Of a stretch of 10,477 nt of DNA, positions 1 to 5,692 are shown piece after piece. Both the position numbers and the translations under genes were made by a program. Source of the stretch: Xanthobacteraceae bacterium (GTDB taxonomy: Bacteria; Pseudomonadota; Alphaproteobacteria; Rhizobiales; Xanthobacteraceae). How positions within the stretch are numbered: position 1 is the first letter of the stretch; each line of letters begins with the position of its first letter. The DNA is taken from assembly GCA_019746355.1 (NCBI GenBank), contig JAIESC010000036.1:1-10477 (forward strand), written 5' to 3'. The notes beneath the pieces were generated by a model. That model was not told where the DNA came from. It saw only the letters and a list, made by a program, of their open reading frames with translations, and made no database searches.

Positions 1-245
1 ATGTAGCCGACGCGGCCGATGGTGCCGGTGGCGTCCTCGCCGTCGATCAGCACGCGGCCTTCGGTCGGCTGCAGCAGGCCGGCGATGATATTGAACAGCG
101 TGCTCTTGCCGCAGCCGGACGGCCCCACCAGGCTGACGAAGCGGCCGGTGGGGATTTCCAGATCGAGCGGCTCGACCGCGCGGAAGGTCCCCGCAGGCGT
201 GGTGAACGCCATGCCAACCCGATCAAGGTGCACTTTTACCGGCAT
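1..245 (-). CDS. ABC transporter ATP-binding protein, NitT/TauT-like (N-terminal part, cut by window edge)
   Basis: Reading the - strand from an ATG at 245-243 gives 81 codons without a stop up to the window edge; the 3' end of the gene lies outside. The peptide starts [14 protein letters not shown] and has a classical Walker [10 protein letters not shown], at about residues 42-50, followed by [20 protein letters not shown], the usual beta-strand region after the P-loop. This is the nucleotide-binding subunit of an importer; the opening ([29 protein letters not shown]) is like the nitrate/sulfonate/taurine group (SsuB/TauB/NrtD), but the substrate cannot be told from this fragment. A GGAGG Shine-Dalgarno (reverse complement of 252-256) lies 6 nt before the ATG, which decides the start. 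It is divergent from cas3 and probably unrelated to CRISPR; it marks the host-chromosome side of the locus. Confidence 0.88.
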   Translation of the reverse strand, partial: MPVKVHLDRVGMAFTTPAGTFRAVEPLDLEIPTGRFVSLVGPSGCGKSTLFNIIAGLLQPTEGRVLIDGEDATGTIGRVGY

Positions 246-474
246 CGTCAGCCTCCGCGCACCGCGCGCTCAGCTTGAGGCCGAACGCGAGCGCGAAAAG
301 GCTAGTGCATCGGATGTGCCAAGTCGATTGGCCTGCCGGGTCAGGCTGCCATGCGCGACGGTTGGCCGCGCAGGCTGTTCCGTGGTGCAAAAAGCGGCGG
401 AAGGCTGGACGACTGCAATGCTTTGCCCGGCGCGAAGCGTGTTTAAGGCGTCTCGATTCTGCGATAGTTCGTCC
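246..474. promoter_or_regulatory. Divergent intergenic region between ABC ATPase gene and cas3
   Basis: These 229 bases separate two divergent genes and must hold the start signals for both. The - strand gene has a clear GGAGG ribosome site at 252-256. For cas3 I see no convincing sigma70-type promoter and no Shine-Dalgarno next to its ATG; the best -10-like string is GATAGT at 463-468, with only a poor -35 (TGTTTA at 440-445) 17 nt upstream. No copy of the pseudo-spacer target found upstream of the small regulatory gene is present here, so cas3 does not look like a direct target of the CreR-like RNA. Confidence 0.4.
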
Positions 475-2775
475 ATGTTTTTCGCTCATTCCCTTGAAGG
501 CCGGAATCGCGATGCGTGGCAGCCGCTGGCGGCGCATCTGGAAGCGGTGTCGCGGCTGACGTCGTCGCGGGCGAAAAAATTTGGAGCAGATCGACTGGGG
601 GCGATCGTCGGGCTGCTCCATGACCTCGGAAAATATGCGCCCGCCTTCCAGGATTACATCGCTGGTCGCGGAGACGGCCCGGACCACGCCACGGCGGGAG
701 CACGGGAAATCCAGAAGCTCGCGGCCACAGCCGGCCCGGACCGCCTTGCCGCTCTGATTGCTGCCTATTGCATCGCGGGCCACCATTCCGGCCTGCCCAA
801 TTGGCGCGGGGACCGGGCGCTGTCCGATCGACTGAAGAAACAGATATCGCCGCTCGATCCGGCCTGGCGCCTCGAACTGACACCCGAGACGGGCGCGCTA
901 TTTCCCAAGGCCTTCAAGCCGTATCCCGACGGCAGCCGCGTTGCATTCCAGATCGCGATGCTCGGGCGGATGCTGTTCTCTTGTCTGATCGATGCGGATC
1001 GCCGGGACACTGAAAGCTTCTATGCCCACGCCGAGGGCAGATCCGTCGACCGCGAATGGCCTGCGCTGACCGCCATTGTCGAGAGCCTCATCGCTCGCTT
1101 CGACGCGCACATGGCTGCTCTTCAAGGCAGCGCTGGCGAAAGTGCTCTCGGCCGGACGCGCGCTGACATCCTCGCCCACGTCCGTGGCAAAGCTGTGCTT
1201 CCCCGTGGCATCTTCACGCTGAATGTGCCGACCGGTGGCGGCAAGACGCTCGCGTCGCTCGGCTTCGCGCTCGACCATGCCAAGGCGCATCGCATGGAGC
1301 GCATCGTGTATGGCATTCCGTTCACATCGATCATCGATCAGACCTCGGACATCTTCCGGGAGGTGCTCGGCGAAGGGATCGTGCTGGAGCACCATTCGGC
1401 GATCGAGGACGAACGAGAGGGCCGCGCGCGCGACGAGCAGGAAGGCGAGCGCGACCTGCGCGACAAGATGCGGCTTGCGATGGAGGATTGGGCCGCGCCA
1501 ATCGTTGTCACCACAAACGTGCAACTGTTCGAGAGCCTGTTCGCGAGCCGCACCTCGCGCTGCCGCAAGCTGCACAACCTCGTCAACGCGGTCATCATCC
1601 TCGACGAGGCGCAAACCATCCCGCTGCCTCTGTTGCGGCCGTGCGTCGCCGCCCTCGACGAACTCGTCGGCAATTATGGATGCAGCGTTGTGTTGTGCAC
1701 AGCGACGCAGCCGGCTTTGGGGGCGCCGCGCTTCAAGGGCGGTTTTGATTTGTCGAAAGACCGCGAGCTCGCGCCCGACCCGGCTGCGCTGGCTGCAGTG
1801 TTAAAGCGCGTGACTCTCGCAGTCCGCGCAGAGCCAGTCAGCGACGCCGATCTCGTCAACGAGATCGCCACAGTCGATCAGGCGCTTGTCATCGTTAACA
1901 GTCGCAAGCATGCGCTGGACCTGTACAATGTCGCCAAGGCCGCAGGACTTACCGATCTTGTCCATCTCACCACGCGTCAGACTGCCGCTGACCGTCGCCG
2001 CATCCTCGCCGCCATCCGCGACGACCTCAAAAACAAGAAACCTTGCCGCGTCATCGCCACATCTCTGGTCGAGGCGGGCGTCGATCTCGATTTTCCGCGA
2101 GTCTGGCGCGCACAAGCCGGCCTCGATCAGATCGCGCAGGCTGCGGGCCGCTGCAATCGCGAGGGGCTGCGTCCTGTTGCCGACAGCATTGTCACGGTGT
2201 TCAAGCCCGCCGAAGCCATGTCGCCGCCGGAGTTCAGGCTGTTCATCGAGGCGATGCAGCGGGTCATACCGCACCACGGCGATCTGTTTTCGCCCGAAGC
2301 GATCCAGCGCTATTTCAACGAAGTGTATTGGCAGAAGGGCGAAAAGCTCCTCGACCAGATCACCATGCACGGAGCCGATGGATCATCGCAGAAGATCTCG
2401 GTACTTGATGCGTTTGCTGTTTCAGTGAGCAGTCATCTGCTCGACTTTCCGTATCGCGCCGTGGCTGAAGGTTTTCGCCTGATCGAAAGCGGCATGGAGC
2501 CGGTGATCGTCGCGATCGAGGATGAGCCGCATTCCATTCTCGCCCGCTTGCGAAGCAATGCAATTGCGCCAGGCGCCGCCGCGCGCGAGCTGCAGACGTT
2601 CGTTGTCCAGGTTCCGCCCGCTTGGCGGCACAAACTGATCGAGAATGGGCATGCCAAGCTCATTCCGGGCTATGGAGATCAATTCGTCGAGCTCACGAGC
2701 TTTGGCCTCTACTCCCCGGAGCGCGGTCTAGTCTGGGAGTATGCTGATAGCCTCGCGGACTACGGTATTATTTGA
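475..2775 (+). CDS. cas3: Cas3 helicase-nuclease, type I-C
   Basis: This gene encodes the 766-residue effector nuclease that Cascade recruits to unwind and degrade target DNA. The N-terminal HD nuclease domain shows H5 (AHS), H21, the HD pair H49-D50 in LLHDLGK, and G102-HHSGLPNW. The superfamily 2 helicase follows: Walker A TGGGKT at 253-258, the IPFTSIIDQT and LEHHSAIED blocks, a DEAQ Walker B at 377-380, CTATQ at 408-412, and motif VI QAAGRCNRE at 555-563. The C-terminal domain ends EYADSLADYGII, a typical Cas3 tail. All catalytic motifs look intact. The open frame extends upstream to 19, but that part runs antisense through the ABC gene; I chose ATG 475 because family members begin a few residues before the first HD histidine. 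No good Shine-Dalgarno precedes it. It is the first cas gene and is separated from cas5c by 473 nt, so it may be expressed separately from the Cascade genes. Confidence 0.96.
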   Translation: MFFAHSLEGRNRDAWQPLAAHLEAVSRLTSSRAKKFGADRLGAIVGLLHDLGKYAPAFQDYIAGRGDGPDHATAGAREIQKLAATAGPDRLAALIAAYCIAGHHSGLPNWRGDRALSDRLKKQISPLDPAWRLELTPETGALFPKAFKPYPDGSRVAFQIAMLGRMLFSCLIDADRRDTESFYAHAEGRSVDREWPALTAIVESLIARFDAHMAALQGSAGESALGRTRADILAHVRGKAVLPRGIFTLNVPTGGGKTLASLGFALDHAKAHRMERIVYGIPFTSIIDQTSDIFREVLGEGIVLEHHSAIEDEREGRARDEQEGERDLRDKMRLAMEDWAAPIVVTTNVQLFESLFASRTSRCRKLHNLVNAVIILDEAQTIPLPLLRPCVAALDELVGNYGCSVVLCTATQPALGAPRFKGGFDLSKDRELAPDPAALAAVLKRVTLAVRAEPVSDADLVNEIATVDQALVIVNSRKHALDLYNVAKAAGLTDLVHLTTRQTAADRRRILAAIRDDLKNKKPCRVIATSLVEAGVDLDFPRVWRAQAGLDQIAQAAGRCNREGLRPVADSIVTVFKPAEAMSPPEFRLFIEAMQRVIPHHGDLFSPEAIQRYFNEVYWQKGEKLLDQITMHGADGSSQKISVLDAFAVSVSSHLLDFPYRAVAEGFRLIESGMEPVIVAIEDEPHSILARLRSNAIAPGAAARELQTFVVQVPPAWRHKLIENGHAKLIPGYGDQFVELTSFGLYSPERGLVWEYADSLADYGII

Positions 2776-2803
2776 CCCATCTCTGCAAATTTGAAAAAGG
2801 GAG

Positions 2804-2841
2804 TTCCATAAACCGAGCCTTCTTCAGAGGCTTTAAAAAAT
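2804..2841 (+). promoter_or_regulatory. Predicted Cascade operator: TTC PAM plus partial protospacer for the CreR-like RNA
   Basis: TTC at 2804-2806 is the known I-C PAM. From 2807 the sequence repeats the pseudo-spacer that begins at 3146: CATAA (positions 1-5) matches, position 6 differs (A here, G in the RNA), CCGAGCCT (7-14) matches, position 15 differs, and CTT (16-18) matches. Base-for-base pairing then stops, although the similarity resumes if a one-base gap is allowed (TTCAGA, GGCTTT). A 35-nt protospacer footprint would end at 2841, directly against the TTGACA -35 box at 2842. The segment also contains the inverted repeat AGCCT-N7-AGGCT (2816-2832), so it could instead or also be a protein operator. 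Binding without cleavage is inferred from known CreA/CreR behaviour. Confidence 0.7.
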
Positions 2842-2870
2842 TTGACAATGCCGTCCGTAGCCGTTAAAGG
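2842..2870 (+). promoter_or_regulatory. Putative promoter of the small HTH gene and Cascade genes
   Basis: TTGACA at 2842-2847 is a perfect sigma70 -35 hexamer. A 17-nt gap leads to TAAAGG at 2865-2870, a weak -10 (TTAAAG one base earlier is an alternative). The start of transcription would fall near 2877, before the Shine-Dalgarno at 2884-2888. Being just downstream of the predicted Cascade operator, it would be blocked when Cascade binds there. It could drive the HTH gene alone or the whole run to cas2. The -35 is clear; the -10 is not. Confidence 0.5.
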
Positions 2871-2895
2871 CATTAGCGTGCTGGGAGGCTTTCGC

Positions 2896-3087
2896 ATGGC
2901 CAAACACATTTCTGACGACGCCGTCGCTATCATCAAACTCGCACGCGCCCTTGGTTATAAGTACGAAGTCATCGCCGCCTATTTCGTGATTAATCAGGGG
3001 CGGATTGCGGACATAGTGAAAGGTAGAATTGGCCCTTCTATCCCGCAGGCGAAGGATTTGCCTTCCGATTTTCCGCACCTTGCCTGA
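2896..3087 (+). CDS. Small helix-turn-helix protein lodged between cas3 and cas5c
   Basis: This gene encodes a 63-residue basic protein starting MAKHISDDAVAIIKLARAL. A helix-turn-helix is readable: helix KYEVIAAYF (about residues 24-32), turn VIN, and recognition helix QGRIADIVKGR (about 36-46). The NQGRI(S/A)-(E/D)I-x-GR pattern resembles small DNA-binding proteins common in alphaproteobacteria and their phages. GGGAGG ending at 2888 sits 7 nt before ATG 2896, so I prefer this start over the in-frame ATG at 2848. It is not a standard I-C component. Its promoter has the predicted Cascade operator, and a CRISPR-like RNA element lies 26 nt after its stop, so a role as local regulator of the cas operon is likely. 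By position it could instead be the toxin half of a CreTA-like pair, but a DNA-binding fold makes a regulator more plausible. Function is inferred only. Confidence 0.72.
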   Translation: MAKHISDDAVAIIKLARALGYKYEVIAAYFVINQGRIADIVKGRIGPSIPQAKDLPSDFPHLA

Positions 3088-3113
3088 TACAAACCAAGTG
3101 GCCCGCTCCGCAT

Positions 3114-3185
3114 GTCGCGCCCCATGCGGGTGCGTGGATAGAAACCATAAGCCGAGCCTCCTTTCAGAAGGCTTTTAGCGGGGCG
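3114..3185 (+). ncRNA. CreR/CreA-like RNA: lone degenerate CRISPR repeat with self-directed pseudo-spacer
   Basis: Bases 3114-3145 are a 32-nt CRISPR repeat variant: GTCGCG start, hairpin CGCGCCC-CATGC-GGGTGCG (3116-3134), and the 11-nt handle TGGATAGAAAC (3135-3145), which differs from the array handle only in its first base. Cas5c would be expected to cut after 3134. The pseudo-spacer starts at 3146 and matches the operator at 2807 in 16 of 18 leading positions. A clear second repeat is missing; GGTCACGCCG at 3186 may be its eroded remnant, giving a 40-nt spacer against 32-37 in the array. A weak own promoter is possible (TTCCGA 3063-3068, 17 nt, GATACA 3086-3091), or the RNA is cut from the operon transcript. 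Known analogues are CreA of CreTA modules and the Cas-regulating RNAs (CreR), which guide Cascade to repress without cleaving. The 3' end of the RNA is unknown. Confidence 0.78.
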
Positions 3186-3203
3186 GGTCACGCCGTTCCG
3201 GTT

Positions 3204-3228
3204 GCGACAACTCCAGATTGTTGTACGC
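3204..3228 (+). repeat. Inverted repeat (hairpin) in the cas5c 5' leader
   Basis: GCG-ACAAC (3204-3211) pairs with GTTGT-A-CGC (3220-3228) around the 8-nt loop TCCAGATT, giving eight pairs with one bulged A. No T-run follows, so it is not an ordinary intrinsic terminator. It lies 20 nt before the cas5c ATG and could be the 3' stop or stabiliser of the CreR-like RNA, a translation-controlling stem, or a binding site for the small HTH protein. Confidence 0.4.
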
Positions 3229-3248
3229 TCGGTGCGTTGGGGGCGGTA

Positions 3249-3938
3249 ATGGCGTATGGCGTTCGTCTTCGCGTGTCGGGTGAGTATGCGTGCTTCACGC
3301 GGCCCGAAATGAAGGTGGAGCGCGTCTCCTATGACGTGATGACTCCGTCGGCCGCGCGCGGCATCCTCGAAGCCATCCACTGGAAACCGGCAATCAAATG
3401 GATCGTCGAGGAAATCCGCGTCCTCAAGCCGATCCGCTTCCAGTCGATCCGTCGCAACGAGGTCGGCGCCAAGGCGCCCGTGGCCGCGATCCGCAAGGCG
3501 ATGCGGAGCGGCGAGCTTGGCGACCTCGCGCTTGTGGTCGAGGATAACCGGCAGCAGCGCGCAGCCACTGTGCTGGGCGACGTCGAATATGTGATCTCTG
3601 CGCGCTTTGAACTGACGCCGAAGGCCAACGACAGCGACAACCCTGGTAAGCATCTCGATACCTTCAACCGTCGCGCCCGCAAGGGCCAGTGCTTCCATCA
3701 GCCCTGCCTCGGCACGCGCGAATTTCCTGCTCGTTTTGAGTTGGTCGAGCCTGACGCGCCGATGCCTGCGCCGGAAAACCAGACGCCCGATCTCGGCTTT
3801 GGCGCGCCGCGCGATCTGGGCTTCATGCTCTTCGACATCGATCACGCGGGCGACCGCTCGTCGCTGTTTTTCCGTGCCACGCTCGATCGCGGCGTGATGA
3901 AGGTGCCGCCGCCCGACTCGCCGGAGATACGTCGATGA
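3249..3938 (+). CDS. cas5: Cas5c (Cas5d), crRNA-processing endoribonuclease and Cascade subunit
   Basis: The 229-residue product is the RAMP protein that, in type I-C, replaces Cas6: it cleaves pre-crRNA in the repeat and stays on the 11-nt 5' handle. Family hallmarks are GEYACFTRPEMKVERVSYDV (about 11-30), MTPSAARGILEAIHW (31-45), and NPGKHLDTFNRRARKGQCFHQP (131-152) followed by LGTREFPA. K134-H135 probably correspond to the catalytic Lys-His of characterised Cas5d proteins; this mapping is inferred. Length is normal for the family. The start is ATG 3249, with a purine-rich GGGGGCGG upstream; a TTG at 3237 in frame is less likely. The gene is preceded by the CreR-like element, so its mRNA leader may itself be a Cas5c substrate. 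It overlaps cas8c by 4 nt (ATGA). Confidence 0.96.
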   Translation: MAYGVRLRVSGEYACFTRPEMKVERVSYDVMTPSAARGILEAIHWKPAIKWIVEEIRVLKPIRFQSIRRNEVGAKAPVAAIRKAMRSGELGDLALVVEDNRQQRAATVLGDVEYVISARFELTPKANDSDNPGKHLDTFNRRARKGQCFHQPCLGTREFPARFELVEPDAPMPAPENQTPDLGFGAPRDLGFMLFDIDHAGDRSSLFFRATLDRGVMKVPPPDSPEIRR

Positions 3939-5692
3939 GCGCACTTGCGGCGCTGGCCCGCGCCTACGACCGCATGGCTTCTCGCAACGAGGTGCCGGCG
4001 TTCGGCTATTCGACACAGAACATCGGCTTTCTCATCAGCCTGAATACCGATGGTTCGGTGGCTGGCGCGCCTGCGGACCTGCGCAGTGGCGAAGGCAAGA
4101 AACGGATTGCCCGTGCGATTGCCGTGCCGCAGCCAGTGAAGCGCACGTCAGGCATCGCGCCGAACTTTTTGTGGGACAAGACCGCCTACGTTCTCGGCGT
4201 CACAAGCGGAGAGGGCAAACGCACGGCCGCCGAGTACAAGGCATTTGTCGAACGCCATCGCGAGTGGCTCGCGGGCAGTAACGACGAGGGGCTCGTCGCC
4301 CTGCTTCGCTTTCTGGAGAACTGGCGACCTGAGCACTTCGCAAAGTTGGGTTGGCCCGAAGACATGAAGGATCAGAATGTCGTGTTCGCGCTTGAGCGCG
4401 AGCGGCTCGACGACATCCACATTCATGATCGGCCGGCCGCGCGGGAGCTGTGGGCTCACCTCTCCGCGGCAGCCGACAAGAACGCTGAAGCCATCTGTTT
4501 GATCAGCGGCGAAAAGGCTCCCGTGGCTCGGCTGCATCCATCGATCAAGGGCGTGTGGGGTGCACAGACCGCGGGTGCGTCCATTGTCTCCTTCAATCTC
4601 GATGCTTTTACCTCCTACGGCCATGAGCAGGGCGATAATGCACCCATCTCCGAGGCGGCAGCCTTCGCCTACACGACGGCGTTGAACTTCTTCCTTGAGC
4701 GCGACAGCGGTCACCGCATCCAGATCGGAGACGCTTCGACGGTGTTCTGGGCTGATGCCAGCGATGCTGAAGCCGCCGCCGCCGCAGAAGGACTGTTTGC
4801 CGGATTGCTCGGCGCCGACGACGAAAAGATCGTTAACCGGGGCGTCAAAGATGCCTTGGAAAAAATTCGGGCTGGCATCACGACGCCCACTGTCATTCCG
4901 GAGCCCTTGAAGGGCGTGCGCTTCTACATTCTTGCGCTCGCACCGAACGCCGCGCGGCTATCGATTCGATTCTATCTGGAAGACGATTTCGGCGTAATCG
5001 CGCGGCGCTACCTGGAGCATATCGAGCGCCTCCGCATCGAGCCGTCGCCGCGTGAGGCCGCGCCCTCGATGTGGCGCATGCTGATCGAAACGGCGGTGTT
5101 GCGGAAATCCGAGAACATCCAGCCCAACCTTGCCGGCGAGTGGCTGCGCGCGATCCTGTCTGGCGCGCCCTATCCGCTGACGCTTTTGGCTACACTCATC
5201 ATGCGGCTGCGTGCCGACCATGACGTCAATGCATTGCGCGTTGCCGTGCTCAAATCGATCCTGATCAGAAATTTCGAGATGGAGGTACCCGTGGCGCTCG
5301 ATCCGGCCTGTACCGATCAAGGCTATTTGCTCGGCCGGCTGTTTGCACTTTACGAACAAGTGCAAACGGCGGCGCTCGGCTACGATGTGAACGCCACCAT
5401 CAAGGACAAATTCTACGGCGCCGCCTCAGCACAACCGCGTAAGGTGTTTCATCTTCTCGAGTCCGGCTCGGCTAACCATTTGTCAAAAATTGGCAAGCAG
5501 AAGCCAGGTTTGAAGGTCAATCTGGAGAAGCAGATCGGTGCCATTATGGATTTGATGGACCCCGGGAAAGACCCGTTCCCGGCGAGCCTCCCCGACAAGA
5601 GCCAGGCCCTGTTCGGCCTCGGCTACTATCACCAGCGCAATGAATTCTTCCGCAAGTCCGACAAATCCACGCCGAAGGACGCCGCTGCATGA
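3935..5692 (+). CDS. cas8c: Cas8c (Csd1), large subunit of I-C Cascade
   Basis: The 585-residue product is the large subunit that recognises the PAM and helps open target DNA. Recognition rests on the Csd1-type N-terminus (MSALAALARAYDRM, then VPAFGYSTQNIGFLISL), the block SGIAPNFLWDKTAYVLGVT near 70-90, and the C-terminal QGYLLGRLFALYEQVQ / HLLESGSANHLSKI / GYYHQRNEFF series, as well as its fixed place between cas5 and cas7. Length is normal. The ATG overlaps the cas5c stop, and the cas8c stop overlaps the cas7c ATG (both ATGA), indicating translational coupling. The C-terminal 133 codons probably also make Cas11c from an internal start. Base composition is lower in GC in places (5461-5520 is about half G+C by hand count) than in cas4/cas1. 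Confidence 0.95.
   Translation: MSALAALARAYDRMASRNEVPAFGYSTQNIGFLISLNTDGSVAGAPADLRSGEGKKRIARAIAVPQPVKRTSGIAPNFLWDKTAYVLGVTSGEGKRTAAEYKAFVERHREWLAGSNDEGLVALLRFLENWRPEHFAKLGWPEDMKDQNVVFALERERLDDIHIHDRPAARELWAHLSAAADKNAEAICLISGEKAPVARLHPSIKGVWGAQTAGASIVSFNLDAFTSYGHEQGDNAPISEAAAFAYTTALNFFLERDSGHRIQIGDASTVFWADASDAEAAAAAEGLFAGLLGADDEKIVNRGVKDALEKIRAGITTPTVIPEPLKGVRFYILALAPNAARLSIRFYLEDDFGVIARRYLEHIERLRIEPSPREAAPSMWRMLIETAVLRKSENIQPNLAGEWLRAILSGAPYPLTLLATLIMRLRADHDVNALRVAVLKSILIRNFEMEVPVALDPACTDQGYLLGRLFALYEQVQTAALGYDVNATIKDKFYGAASAQPRKVFHLLESGSANHLSKIGKQKPGLKVNLEKQIGAIMDLMDPGKDPFPASLPDKSQALFGLGYYHQRNEFFRKSDKSTPKDAAA
5291..5692 (+). CDS. cas11c: Cas11c small subunit from an internal start within cas8c
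   Basis: An in-frame GTG at 5291 (codon 453 of cas8c) is preceded by a perfect GGAGG at 5281-5285 with a 5-nt spacer. The product would be 133 residues starting (M)ALDPACTDQGYLLGRL and ending at the cas8c stop. In type I-B, I-C and I-D systems the small subunit is known to be translated separately from within the large-subunit gene, and this position and size fit. The helical content expected of Cas11 (LLGRLFALYEQVQTAAL, HLSKIGKQ, VNLEKQIGAIMDLM) is visible. An in-frame ATG at 5279 is an alternative, but it has no good ribosome site. Cas11c would line the Cascade belly and stabilise the non-target strand. Confidence 0.72.
   Translation: MALDPACTDQGYLLGRLFALYEQVQTAALGYDVNATIKDKFYGAASAQPRKVFHLLESGSANHLSKIGKQKPGLKVNLEKQIGAIMDLMDPGKDPFPASLPDKSQALFGLGYYHQRNEFFRKSDKSTPKDAAA

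Noticed and set aside
19..474. N-terminal extension of the cas3 reading frame by 152 codons
   Set aside because: It runs antisense through the ABC ATPase gene, has no Cas3-like sequence, and known Cas3 proteins start just before the first HD histidine, as at ATG 475.
2812..2838. Inverted repeat after cas3 as an intrinsic terminator
   Set aside because: The stem AGCCT/AGGCT has only 5 pairs and is followed by TTAAAAAA, not a T-run; the match to the pseudo-spacer with a TTC PAM explains it better.
2896..3185. Reading the HTH gene plus CRISPR-like RNA as a proven CreTA toxin-antitoxin pair
   Set aside because: The architecture fits, but the protein looks like a DNA-binding regulator and nothing in the sequence shows toxicity; CreR-type regulation is at least as likely.
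2994..4016. Long open frame on the - strand (340 codons) across the cas3-cas5c interval and cas5c
   Set aside because: It is a shadow of the GC-rich cas5c frame with low-complexity Arg/Ala/His content, no recognisable motif and no ribosome site; it also crosses the CRISPR-like element.
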